From: Isochrysis galbana
Taxonomy: Eukaryota > Haptophyta > Isochrysidales > Isochrysidaceae
Direction: 5' to 3'
Assembly (NCBI GenBank): GCA_018136815.1
Contig: CM030941.1
Span: 3,599,035 to 3,663,034 of the forward strand
DNA: 64,000 bases
This document shows positions 52,806 to 63,887 of the stretch, piece after piece (position 1 is the stretch's first letter; each line of letters begins with the position of its first letter). The notes under the pieces were generated by a model, which saw only the letters and a program-made list of their open reading frames with translations, made no database searches and had not been told where the DNA came from. Position numbers and translations under genes: made by a program.

Positions 52806-53633
52806 TATATGGGGCCTGGCTCGGGCCGGACACAGGGCTGAGTGAGGAACGAGAACGAACGGTCTCGCAGCGCGCCCTGCGTCGTTTTGAATTCGGGCTC
52901 TCCGAGATAGAGTATTACGGCCTGTTCATTTGCCGTTTTTACACCGTTAGAAGTTATACAATAGCCAATATTGTTTGACCGCCCTAGCTCTGCATCCAGC
53001 AGAACCTAGAACGCCAGTGGCCAGTGAGCCACTATGTCGAGCACACTGGCGTCATACCGTCGGCCACTGCCTGTACGACGCCGTGGGCGGCTTCCTCCTC
53101 ATCCTCTGGGTCGCACAAAGGGCACATCAACGTTGACGATGTGGCCTTCGTGCCGCGCTTCACACCTGCAGGACGTACACAGGACACGGGACACAGGCTC
53201 TGCGACGGCCTCAGGCGTAGCAGTGCCGCCGACAGGGATCCACCCAAGCGGCCTTGGGCCGGGGTAGACACGAGAGGCTACGGTACGAGGTCCTGACGAA
53301 GCTAAGGACACTGAACCACGCACACTAAACCAAACAGGGCGAAAACTAACCACACTTGGACGGACGGCCAAGCGTCGGCACCAGGGCAATTCAGCAACGC
53401 GCCGACATGCGACGGAGGAGTCGGCACAACGAGGGCAGACCTCGCTGGGGGAGCTGCGACCGAGGTATAACAGAAGACGGACGACAATCGTGGAACGTTT
53501 GATGACATCAAGAGAAAGTAGGAGAAGAGGCGATATGCCCATCAACGAAACCTTGAGTGAGACCTAGAATAACTCACAGGTTATAAGTAAAAAGTCTGTC
53601 CTCGTATGGAATACGACACCTTTCCGCATCGAC

Positions 53634-54416
53634 ATGCACGAGCCCGATGTAGAGGCCGTCGCACGCCTCGCCATTCGCTCCTTCGAGATGCTCCCATCGG
53701 CCTCCTCGGGCGGCCCCTTCGCTCTCCATCGCATGCTCCTCGACAAGCTCCCCGACTCCCTCTCCTTCCTTCGCACCGACGAACTCCGCAAGCTCTACGA
53801 GGCGGACATCATGGGCGAGCAACCATGCCACATCGACAAGTTGATCGCGCGGATCGCCTTATGGCTGCGCCCCGGGACGCTTGCGCACGCGCCCGCCCCC
53901 TCCCCCTCAGTCTTCGCCGCCGCCACTTCCCCCTTCTCCAACTCCGGCTGCTTCGTCTGCGGCGAGCGCACGTGCTCCGCCCGCATCTGCCCCCGCCGCT
54001 GTCACTCTTGCGGCGAGAAGCTATGTCCTGGCGCACGCGACAAGACGCTGTGCGTCGTGTGCGCCCCCTCCCCACCTTCTCGCCCTCACACCCTCAATGC
54101 CTTGGGCAAGCCAGTGCCCGAACGCGTCTTTGAGCGCCTCGCCCACCTTTGGGCTGAGCGCAATCGCCCGGCCTCCCCGCCCCAAGCTCACACCGCCTCC
54201 ATTGTCGAAGGCGAGGCAACACTCCTCGATCTCGTCGCCACCCTCGAGCTCGAGCACACCGCCCCTCCCTCGGCCGTCGCCCCTCTCTCCGAGCCACCGC
54301 TGCCCCCTCTTTTCGCGGGCTCCTCGGCCGTCGCTGCCGATGTCTTCCCCCCACCTCCTCCCTTCCACTCCGACCTCGATGCATACTCGTCTGCGATCGG
54401 CCCTCTTTGTTCGTAA
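53634..54416 (+). CDS. Cysteine-rich protein of unknown function, single exon
   Basis: A 260-residue frame begins at an ATG at 53634. The first 80 residues look helical (VEAVARLAIRSFEML, LRTDELRKLYEADIM). A cluster of nine Cys at residues 106-143 follows with spacing C-x2-C-x4-C-x4-C-x3-C-x2-C-x4-C-x8-C-x2-C, and a His near the middle, enough for two zinc sites (CFVCGERTCSARICPRRC, HSCGEKLCPG). The remainder is Pro/Ala-rich. No family was recognised. A zinc-ribbon regulator or a retroelement ORF1 product are both possible, since retroelement-like pieces lie nearby. Confidence 0.45.
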   Translation: MHEPDVEAVARLAIRSFEMLPSASSGGPFALHRMLLDKLPDSLSFLRTDELRKLYEADIMGEQPCHIDKLIARIALWLRPGTLAHAPAPSPSVFAAATSPFSNSGCFVCGERTCSARICPRRCHSCGEKLCPGARDKTLCVVCAPSPPSRPHTLNALGKPVPERVFERLAHLWAERNRPASPPQAHTASIVEGEATLLDLVATLELEHTAPPSAVAPLSEPPLPPLFAGSSAVAADVFPPPPPFHSDLDAYSSAIGPLCS

Positions 54417-55831
54417 TCCCGTCCGTCCGTCCGTCCGCCCATGTTGTGCCTCTCCCCCTCACTCGCTCTTTTGCGATGGGTGCCCCCTTCTTGGGTGCTC
54501 CATCGGGGGGGGTGTTGTGGTTAGGGGGAGAGCCGCCCTTTAGGTTTCCCGAAGAGAGGCCCTTTCTCTCTCTTTCTCTCTCGTTTTCCCGCCTTCGCGT
54601 GGTTTTGGTTTCTCCCTTCGGGTTGCATCCTCTCCGTCCGATCGGGATCCTCCGATCCCGATCTTCCTCTCTTCCCCCCGTGTGTTAGGACAGGGGTGAT
54701 CGCTCTCGATCCCCCTCCCTTGTTTTCTCATGTGTGCGCCCCCTTTCTTTCCTTGCGCGCGCCCCGTGTGTTTCCCGCGTTTTCTCTCGTCCCAGAGTTC
54801 CGAGAGTCGCGCCCATGGCCGCACTCCCTGGGGCTCCGGGCGAGCTCTCTCGACCGCCGTCGCCCCAGGCTCGTGCGAGCGGTGCTCCCGACGGTGCCAT
54901 GCCTCCCTCCAGCCCCAGCGCTCCCCGTGCTCAGCCCTCCGTGAGCGCGGTCGCCCCTGGAGAGCCCCACCCTCTGTCTCAACAATCATTAGAGCTCCAG
55001 TCCACAGCCACAGCCACAGCCACTCCACTCCGCCAGTCACACACCCCTTCTATGAATCCTTTCTAACCACCTTATAAAACGAGTATGTACTCTACCAGGA
55101 AGATACGAAAACGAATTCGAAACGACGGGAGAAACGGCCGCTCGCTGCCGGCCCGCCTCGTTTGTCTAAGAGTACTCCCTTTAAATAGAGACGCGCGGGG
55201 GGGGGGGGGGGGGGCGCGGGGCGGCCGACGGGCCAACCGACCACGACCTGGACACACCTCCCTCTCCCTCTCTCTCTCTCTCTCTCCGAGGGCGCGAGAG
55301 GGGGGGAGGGAGGGGGGAGAGGAGGGAGGGAGAGGGGCGAGATCTACTTTAGAAAGGGAGGGAGAGGAGGGAGGGAGAGGGGCGAGATCTACTGCAGGGG
55401 GGAGGAGGGGGAGGAGATCTACTTTGGAAGAGGGGCGGGGGGGGGGGGGGGGCGGACGGCGTGCGCTAGGAAAGACCCCCGGAGAGGAGAGGGGAGAGAG
55501 AGAGAGGGAGAGAAAGAGAGAGGGAGGGAGAGGGAGAGAGAGAGGGGGAGGGAGAGACAGAGAGAGAGAGAGGGAGGGTGGAGAGAGAGGGAGAGGGGGA
55601 GAGAGAGGGAGAGAGAGACGCACACGCACGCACGCACACGTAATATCCACACACGGATTCATTCACACAAGAGAGAGGGAGAAGGGCGAGCGAGAGAGAC
55701 AGCGTACCCCCCCCCTCCCCCTCCCGGCGGGCCACTCTCGACGCACAGGCCTCTGCCACCACCACCCTGGCGACCCAGCCAGCAAGAAACTCTCTTTTTA
55801 ATCAGGGCCAGCTGCATCTCCTCTCCTCTCG
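54417..55831. other. Intergenic with long polypurine tracts
   Basis: A (CCGT)n run occurs at 54418-54440. A proline-rich open frame at 54734-55066 has no family features. From 55195 to about 55620 the plus strand is nearly all G and A, including G runs at 55199-55214 and 55438-55452 and a repeated block with GGCGAGATCTACTT and GGCGAGATCTACTGC. It ends about 200 bp upstream of the Dispatched-like gene. Confidence 0.6.
55195..55620 (+). repeat. G/A-rich polypurine tract with internal GAGATCTACT repeat
   Basis: About 425 bp with few pyrimidines, in GGGA, GAGA and GGGGAG runs. GAGATCTACTTT/GAGATCTACTGC occurs three times between 55338 and 55425, each set in GAGGGAGGGAGAGG. Such mirror-like purine tracts can adopt triplex (H-DNA) structures. 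Confidence 0.75.
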
Positions 55832-58800
55832 ATGCGCAAGCTCAGCTCCTGCTGCTTCACCCTGCCCCCGCGGGAGCAGCGCGTACGCCCACCGCTCGCC
55901 ATCGTACGCTTCATCGTGCGCTGGCCGTGCCTCGTGGCCACCCTCTCGTTCCTGGTGCCTGTCGTGCTCGCTGTCATCGGCTGGAGGATCGTCATCAGCT
56001 CCGCCGGCCCCTTCGGCCCATTTCTCCAGCTCAACTATCCAGTCGCCGACCCGGTCGCCATGCAGTCCAATGCCTTCATCCTCGCGCGGGAGGATGCTGA
56101 CGCCGTGCGCGTTTCCAGCCTAGATGCACGGCGGCGGCGGCAGCTCGCTATGGAACTACCATCGCCGCTAGGCACGGCGGAGGTCGTCGCAGGCCTGGGC
56201 GTGCAACCGGACGCGGCGGAGCTCGTGCACTCGGCGCTCGTGCGTGCGCGCTCTCTGGTGGCAGAGGTGACGAGCATGGTTGATGTGGCGGAGAGCTCGC
56301 GGGCGCTCGATGCAGCGCGCGGGCGCCATCTTTCCGCGGGCGTGCAGACCCGTCAGAGTGAAACCATGGCAACCGCACTTTTCGCGTTCCGCGCGTATAA
56401 GGAGGATGGTGATGCCTTCTCGGAACGGGGCCTTTCCGAGCTGTGTGGACTGCACATGTCGCTGATTGGCGCTGATGGCTATGGCGACTACTGCCTACGC
56501 GGCACGGAGGAGGTCAACGGCACGGAGGTAGCCGGCGACTGTGCGCCAGCCATCTCGCCACTTTCCTTCTTCTACGGGCCACCCAGCTACGACCCGTCGG
56601 CGGCCGACCTCACCGTGTTCGATCTGCCCAACTTTGAGGAGATCATGTCTGCGGTCCTCTCCAACTTGGTCACCCTCGTCACCAGCTGTGATGCTGCCTG
56701 CCAAGGATCCGTCCGGGACGATGTGATGGCGCAGACAGGTTGTTCAGTCACCGAATATTCGCGCGTGCTCCAGTTCACACTCCTACTTGTGGGCCAGTTT
56801 CTTCCACACTGGGTCCGAGGTGAGTTCGACTGCTCTAGCGGGCAACGGAAGGATCTTGAGCAGGTACGTGCGCTCCACCTCCTCCATCTGCACCTAGGGT
56901 GACCTTGGCTGGCCAGATTGACTGGGGGCATGCGGCTCACAGGAGCGCTCCTACGGTGACCTTGGCTGGCCAGAGTGACTGGCAGAGTGACGGAGCGGTT
57001 TTCTCGTTCGGCCCCTGCAGGTGAAAGGCTTAGTGGCGAGGATTCGCGCATCGCCGGCCTTGTCGCCGTACACGAGCTACACCAACTTCTTCTTCGACAA
57101 GCACTTCGATCTGGCCCACCAAAAGTCCCGCTTCACCCGGTCGTCCTACGTGTATGGAGCACCGCTAGCCGGCTACAGCACCTACATCTCCAACGCAGAA
57201 AAAACGGATCAGGAGGCCGAGTTCGCCGTCTGGTGGCGAGAAGAGAAGATGCGCGACGCCTACTGCACCAGTACTCGTGGCTGCCCCAGCACATGGAGAG
57301 AGGTGGAACCGAGTGTGCTGATTTCTACACTGCTCATTCAGGTGAGTCGGCTCGCAGCGATGGCGCGCGCGGCGTAAGCCTCCTCTGCGCACCCACGTGC
57401 CTCGCACCGCAGCAGGGGGCAGGGCACCCACTACCCTCCTGCAATCTCACCCAAGGCACATGCACTCCGGCGGTATGGCCCACGCAAGTGTGGCAAGTTG
57501 GTGCTCCCAGTTGGTGACGTGCCACTCTGCACACCCACTTCCACCCTGGGAGACCACGCGCCTTCCAGTCACGCCTTCCAGCCACCTACCTACTATGCTT
57601 CGGCCGCAGGAACTCTTGCTCATCGCCATCTCCGATGGGATCAGGGCCATCATCCCGGTCGTTCTCGTGTTCCTCATTGTCTGGTTGCACACCGGCTCTC
57701 TGCTCCTCGCTTTCGCGACGCTGGCGGAGCAGATCCTCTCCTTTGCCTCGGCAATCTTTGTCACTGCTGGCATCCTGCAAATCGAGTGGATGGCCTTCCA
57801 GCAGGTGCTGGCCATCTACATCGTTCTCGCCATTGGTGCGGACGACGTCTTCGTCTTCGTCGATGCATGGCGGCAATCATATTACGCCGGGCCTGAGGTC
57901 AACGCCGACCTCTCCACCCGCCTCAGTTGGGTCTACCGACGTGCCGGGCTAGCCATGCTGATCACGTCGCTCACCACCTGCGCATCGTTCATTGCCACTG
58001 CCGCCTCGTCGTCGATGCCGGACTTGCAAAACTTTGGCATCTTCACTGCGTTTGTCATCTTCATCGACTACGTTATGGTCATGACCTGGTTTTGCGCCAT
58101 CCTCGTCATCTGGCACAACCGCTTTGAGATGAAGCCAGGGCTATGCTGCGCTTGCTGCGATGATTGCGGCGGGAAGTGTTGCCAGGGCGGGTGCAAGCTG
58201 CTCTGCACCTTCTCCAATCTCGAGACGACGACGACGCTCTCCCAGCGCACCAACCCACACCCCTCTGAGAAAAGTCGGGTCGTGCGCTTCTTCGAGGACG
58301 GGTTCCCGTTCGCAATCATTAAGAAGTTGCCTGCGCGGCTGACCGTGCTCGTCGCGATGGTGATCCTCCTTGGCCCCATGCTCTGGCAAGTGTCGGGGAT
58401 CGCCCCTCAAACTAATCCAGAGCAGTTTTTGCCCGACTCCCACCCCTTCCAACGCTTCTTTGACGCCAACGCGGAGTTCGACACCTCCAACGAGGATGCC
58501 ACTGATCAGATCTCCCTCGTGTGGGGATTTGAATCAGAGCCCCTCAACACCGCGGGCGTGAACATGCTTTTCGACGCCTCGTTTCTCGGCCGAGCCAACT
58601 ATCGCTCCGACTTCACACTCGATGCTCCCGCCCAGCTGGCCATACTTGGTGTGTGTGGCGAGCTGCAGTCGAGCCCAATCGTCTTCGCCGAGTTCGATAG
58701 CGCGACGAGCATCACGACCAAAAAGTACAGCTGCTGGATAGCGGCCTTCAAAGAACACCGCGAGGCCTACAACCTTAGCTTCCCAGTCGCAGACGATGCC

Positions 58801-59799
58801 ACGCTGGCCATCCTCGAGTGGCGCGAGGCCATGATCGCGACCGGGAGTCAGTTCGTTTGGGATCGCGACCTCGGTTATCACCTAGACAGCGGCAACGTCA
58901 CTCTCCGGTGGACTCGCTTGCGCGCCAACTCGCTCATCAACAGGCGTTCGCGCCTCCCCGCTAATGAGTTGCGCGTGCACTATCAGCAGTGGGAGGATTT
59001 TGTGGAGAGCATCAACGTGAATGCGCCTGCTTCGCTCGGTAATGCCATGCAGATAGCCCAGGGCGAGGGGCCGCAGAACAAGTGGATCTACATGGTGTTA
59101 CAGGAACTCTACGTGCGCATGGCCTTGGTCGGAATCGGAACCGGCCTCGGCATCGCATCTATCGTTCTATTGCTCGCCACGCGGAATCTGGTGGTGGCTG
59201 CCCTATGCATCGTCACAATCGGCGCGGTCCTAGTGTGCGTGATAGGATGCACGGTCGCGATGGGTTGGCAGCTCGGCTCCGTCGAGGCACTCTGCTTCAT
59301 GACCTTGACGGGCTTCGCCGTGGTATGCAAGCCGCCCTATAAAAGTATGCCGAGTCGAACGCGGTGCAACCCCTCACCCTCTCACGCGCACGTCATTTGT
59401 GATGCCTCATTAAGCCCCAGCCGAGCCACCTCCCCCACGTTGCAGGATTACGTCGTCCACCTTGCGCACTCGTACATGCAGTCGCACGCCCACACGTCTC
59501 TCGACCGCGCTCACACCGCTTTGCAAGAGATGGGCATCTCAGTCTTTTGGGGCATGGCCACATCGTTTGTCGCTTCCCTGGTCCTTGCTACGTGCCAGCT
59601 CCAGATCCTCGCCAAATTTGGCCTTTTCTTCATGCTAACCATCATATTCGCCTACTTCTGGTCCGTTCTCTTCCTCATGCCGCTCTTGGCCACCCTAGGC
59701 CCAAGTTCCAAGGATAGCTCATCCGAACACGAAACGGAATTTCCAACTACTCACGATGGGCCCCACAAGCGTGGCGGCGGCTCGGCGCTTAAAACGTAA
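55832..59799 (+). CDS. Patched/Dispatched-type RND membrane protein with sterol-sensing domain, four exons
   Basis: Large multi-pass RND-superfamily protein; animal relatives (Dispatched, Patched, NPC1) move lipidated proteins or sterols using an ion gradient. Exons are 55832-56863, 57021-57341, 57610-59322 and 59446-59799, all phase 0, giving 1139 residues. TM1 is near residues 28-52 (IVRFIVRWPCLVATLSFLVP). A large first luminal loop with several Cys follows. The sterol-sensing domain starts in exon 3 (AISDGIRAIIPVVLVFLIVW). TM4 carries the proton-relay-type GADDVFVFVDAW (Asp529, 530 and 536). The second half repeats the layout, and TM10 has GFAVDYVVHLAHSY (Asp1023). Both halves having the acidic TM4/TM10 signature favours Dispatched over NPC1. 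The third intron (59323-59445) is 123 nt and stop-free, so retention would stay in frame. A Cys-rich cytosolic patch (CCACCDDCGGKCCQGGC) follows TM6. Confidence 0.85.
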
Positions 59800-61364
59800 G
59801 TCGACGGACACACAATGAGAGGGCTTGGGATATTCTCTCATGCCGGCTTGTTCTTCTCGCGCTCCGCGTGCCGGCTCTCTAAGAATGTGACACACACGTC
59901 TAGTTTAGAGACGTAGACAAGCGTGCGATGATTGATTGGACTTGCGCTACGAACATTCCAAAGACATGCGGACCTCAGGGGCCAAAGAATGGTAGCCAAC
60001 ATCTTGATACTTGTACCACCAACTGCCAAGAGGAAAATTTGCTGTGAATGAGGTGTTTGTATTTCTTATCATTATATTTACGAGTATACTATATTCGGTT
60101 TCACAGTAACCGTTGTTCACACTAGGGAGTCAGGAGCAAAGCCTCTTTTGTTCGGACTTCAACCCGGACACCGATAGCCGAACCACTACACACTACACCC
60201 GACCAACAACAGGCCATTATCATGGTGACCAGGGCGGCCGAGAGGAAGGAGAGCGACGCCATCGCTCGCGCTCTCTTCGGAACAGAACCGGATAAAGTTC
60301 CTCTTACAATTCTCCCACACCAGACACCAGCCTATCACACGCACATTCACGGTAACACGTAGATAACTAACGTAACGGGATACGCGAAGAAGGGGGGGTA
60401 AGCAGGAGGGAAGAAGAGGAAAGAAAAAGGAAAGAAGAGAGGAGGCCCGTCGCTTGTGCCCTCACGTGAAGAGAGAGGAGAGAGGAGATCATCTCACAGG
60501 ACTTAGAATGGCAGACCTGATGAAGGGGGCAGTGTAAAGGGAGTGAGTGTTCTGGGGTATAGACGATGGCATGAGTCGGTACCATGAGTGCGTGGTCCTT
60601 TATAGCTATAGCTAGCGGTAGTAGCCAGAATCTTCAGATTTTTTTTAGTCTGCCCTGTTCGTCTTCGGTGCGAATATGAGAGTGCTAAGGTTTCTATCGA
60701 GTTTTTGAGTTTGGGTTCCGCCTCCCTGGGCAGCCGTGCGAGTACGCACGAGGCGGCAGCCGTGTGAGTACGCACGAGGCTGTGGGAGCCCGGCGCGGGG
60801 CTAAGGCCCTCACTAGCGGGTATCATGAGATTGAGGGACCACACCCCACACCAGCCTGCATCCCTCTTCCCTCTCTTTACCTTCATACACGCATGACGAC
60901 GCACTACGCACTACCCACCAAATACGACTCTAGAGACTATTTTTGACGAACGTCCTTGGATGATGCCGGTGAAAGAAATCGGCATGGATAGGAGAGAACA
61001 GCCCCGGCGCGGATGTGGCGGTGGAGGAAGGGAGTCACGCAACTGATCCGTATATTTCGCACGAACGACCATAACTTTCTGCAGCAAAGCATCGGAACAA
61101 ATTGGAACAGCACAAAAGTGGCAGTCTTGGGTGCGGCAGCATCTCCGCTTGCGAGGCCAAATCAGAGCGAGACTAATGAAGTGATTCCCCTAGGTGTGCA
61201 CTCCCCATGCTCTTCGCCAGGGCAACAAGCATCTCGAACAGCAGCCGTCTGCGAAGCCGCTCGGGCGCCTCCTTCCCTCCATTCGTTCCACAATTCATGC
61301 AAAGTGCACCCCTCCTTAGCCAAGGCAAGTTCGTGATTGGCACGAGTACGACGAAATCCAAATC
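59800..61364. other. Intergenic, family 2 and family 3 repeats
   Basis: Family 2 occupies 60213-60379, followed by a purine-rich stretch. A family 3 terminus (AGTAGCCAGAATCTTCAGAT then T) lies at 60621-60648. GTACGCACGAGGC is repeated at about 60741-60779. Open frames at 61.0-61.5 kb are shadows of the proteasome gene or unsupported. Confidence 0.55.
60213..60379 (+). repeat. Dispersed repeat family 2
   Basis: Near-identical to 27403-27560, from CATGGTGACCAGGGCGGCCG to AGATAACTAACGTAACGGG, with a 12-base difference around ACACCAGACACCAGCC. Confidence 0.75.
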
Positions 61365-62431
61365 TCAGTCCATCCGTCCCTTCAGGTCCCGAGTTGTGAG
61401 GCCCTCGGGCGTGAGGACGTGGACGACGCAGCCCCAGCCGGCAAGGCAATCCCGGTCAACGCCAGAAAGCAAGCATTGTGCGAGGACCTACGCGAGGGCC
61501 AAAGAGGCTCATGAGAAAATATCACCTGGTTGCATGACGGCCAGAAATTTTGGGTCAAAGCCCACCGCATCACAAGGATAAACGCGCCTTACCTCGAAGA
61601 GGTCATCGGCCTCGAGTCCCGGGCGATACATCGACTCGCACAGACCATAGAGTGCCTCAGTGCAGTCGCCGCCAACCATGAAGTCATCAGTGCGAACCTG
61701 CGAAGGCATGATGGATTGACCAGGTCTATACCAATCGAACATCCTACCTGCGATCGACGTGGGCTTTGAATAATCGCGGTGCGTTACTCGTAGAAATGTC
61801 ACCTGAGCTCCAAGCAAATCCATACCGCAGAGGAACGGCGTTTTGCCGTCCTCACCACCAAGACCGGCAACGATCGGCTCGCAAAAGTAGGGCCCAAAAC
61901 TGGGGGGGGGGGGGGGGGCTGAAGTGGGAGGCGTCGCCAAGCCATTCACTAAGGTGTTTGTAGTCGCAGCCCGGAGCACGGCGACGCAAACGAAGGGTGC
62001 TGGAGAGACCCCGGCTCGATGATGGAGCCCATGTGTGTCATGCACAGTATCACAGTGAGAATGATTTCTGGTACGCCACCCTTGCAGCGTCATGAAAGGT
62101 GAAGTTCCATCTTTTGGGGGGGGGGCTCTCACCGCGACTCGTACAGGAGCGAGGTGACCATATTCGCAAATACCTCGACGCCCATCTCTCGCTCCTCGCG
62201 CAGGCGGTACATATTTGAGCGGAAGCGGAATTTTTGCTCAAGTGTCTGCATGTCGGTGGCAAGGCCAGTGAGGCCAACTAGCGTCTTGTCACCCATCTGA
62301 TAAATCTTCTTCATTTGGCAGCCCATGGTTTGGTTCCTGATACCGTAACGCTTATCGCTCGCAATGGCGATGCAGTCCTTGCCGGCCATCGCGATGATGG
62401 CCGCGCCATTGTACTGCATGATGCTCGACAT
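61365..62431 (-). CDS. PSMB3: Proteasome subunit beta type-3, four exons
   Basis: Beta-3 subunit of the 20S proteasome core, structural and without a catalytic Thr. On the minus strand exons are 62431-62133, 61899-61803, 61697-61593 and 61487-61365, phases 2, 0, 0, giving 207 residues (about 205 in animals). Diagnostic pieces in order: MQYNGAAIIAMAGKDCIAIA, SDKRYGI, MGDKTLVGLTGLATDMQTL, LLYESRFGPYFCEPIVAGL, FLCGMDLLGAQ, TDDFMVGGDCTEALYGLCES and VDRDCLAGWGCVVHVLTPEG, ending TTRDLKGRMD. Each intron read-through would insert non-conserved sequence (for example TFLRVTHRDYSKPTS after LLGAQ), which supports the splice model. Intron 1 ends in a long pyrimidine (C) tract just before the CAG acceptor. 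Confidence 0.94.
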
Positions 62432-63235
62432 GATGGCCCGAGCGCTCGGCTACGAGCCTGCACGATACTAGCAGGAGGGGAGGGAGGGAGGGAGGGTGAT
62501 TTTGCACAGTGGCAACAATCCATGGCGCAATGGAATGGCGGGAGATGGGGGTTGAGGGGGGGTGAGCGCCACGAGGCGACCGATGCGTGGTGGGTCTATG
62601 TGGATGTGAAATGCACGGTAGATGAAAAGCGGTGCTAGAGCGCTCGATTTGCGAGGCCCACAAGGAGAGAAAACGGGTGAGAATTGCGAGTGGTGTCGCA
62701 ATGCTATGTCTTCGAATGGTCTATGCCGTCCTCGCTGTTCGGCAGGATGAATGAGTGACAGAGGACGGGGAGTAAAGGGAGAGAGGGGGGGGGGGGCGGG
62801 GGCGGCAGCGCGCCGACGTCTGGGCCGAAGGTGTGCGCACTACCTCCGGTCAAAACTGCGTGGAAAGCCCAAAAAAAAGCCAAGAGCAAAAGACCAAAAA
62901 AGGAGCAAGAGCACGAGCGCGAACACGAACACACACAACACACAACATACGAACACACTCACACTCAGCACCTTTTGTTCCCTTCATGCGCTCGTGTGCT
63001 CCCGCCCCCCCGGTGTATGTTTCCCGCATTGTCTGAGGTCTATTGTACCCTGAGTCGCCATGAGCCATGAGCCATGAGCCATGAGCGTCCTTTGCCCTGC
63101 CATTGCCACTGCCACTGCCACCGCCACCCGAGCCAGCTGCGCCTCGTGCAAGGTGCGAGCCCCCAGCCCCCGGCCGTGTGTGCTGAGTCGAGCCCTACGC
63201 CGCATGCCCGCACCCTCGCCTCCCTCGTGTCGCCC

Positions 63236-63447
63236 AGGCCCTGGCACCATCGTGGTGATTGGTGATGGTGAGCAGGCGGGCGGCCGAGAAGAGGAGGAGC
63301 GACGCCATCGATCATCGATCGCGCTCTCTGCTCTGTGCTCTTTGCTCTCTTCGTGACAAAAGCGCGGACAGTGAGGATGATAATAAGAAATCACTACTTA
63401 CAATTCTCTACACCTACAGCACTATCACACGCACATTCACAGTAACA
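63236..63447 (+). repeat. Dispersed repeat family 2, diverged copy
   Basis: Retains GGCACCATCGTGGTGA, GGCGGCCGAGAAGAGGAGGA, GCGACGCCATCGATC and TCACACGCACATTCACAGTA. The GGAACAGAACCGG middle is altered to GTGACAAAAGCGCGG. Confidence 0.55.
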
Positions 63448-63623
63448 GTAACACGTAACATGTATAATACATAATACTATCGTAAATCGTAAATAGGATT
63501 GACGCAGGCGTAGGATGAGAGGGAGAGAGAGAGAAGAGAGAGGGAGAGGGAGATGCAGGAGAGGGAGAGGGAGAGACCCGTCGCCCCTTCCTGGGCTCAA
63601 GGGACTCCCCACCTACACCTACA

Positions 63624-63723
63624 NNNNNNNNNNNNNNNNNNNNNNNNNNNNNNNNNNNNNNNNNNNNNNNNNNNNNNNNNNNNNNNNNNNNNNNNNNNNN
63701 NNNNNNNNNNNNNNNNNNNNNNN
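63624..63723. other. Assembly gap (about 100 N)
   Basis: A run of N of about 100 bases, flanked on the left by ACCTACACCTACA and on the right by TATTACTTTTATTACTACTT. The size is probably a placeholder. Confidence 0.98.
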
Positions 63724-63887
63724 TATTACTTTTATTACTACTTAGTGCTTAGTGAGTAGAGTGTAGAGTAGTAAGTAGGGGAGAAAGAAAGAGAGAGAGT
63801 CGGATGAGAGAGCATCGTCTGTAACACCAACACCCCCTCCTAACTCCTAACTCCTAAGCCTAAGCGGAGTACGGGCGGCCGATTTCG

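Larger units (their letters stand above)
51993..53633. other. Intergenic, inverted repeats and possible degenerate coding pieces
   Basis: Minus-strand frames at 52079-52434 and 53032-53545 look partly protein-like. One contains TLMCPLCDPEDEEEAAHGVV, a Cys-Cys-His pattern seen in retroelement zinc regions, but neither is continuous. 52258-52345 and 52738-52805 are an inverted pair containing GCCGATTYCGACGCGGCTTG. A TTGACCGCCCTAG motif lies at 52974. Confidence 0.4.

Noticed and set aside
55085-55801. Long frames on both strands through the polypurine tract
   Set aside because: Gly/Arg/Glu or Ser/Leu/Pro repeats produced by G/A-rich DNA; no protein character.
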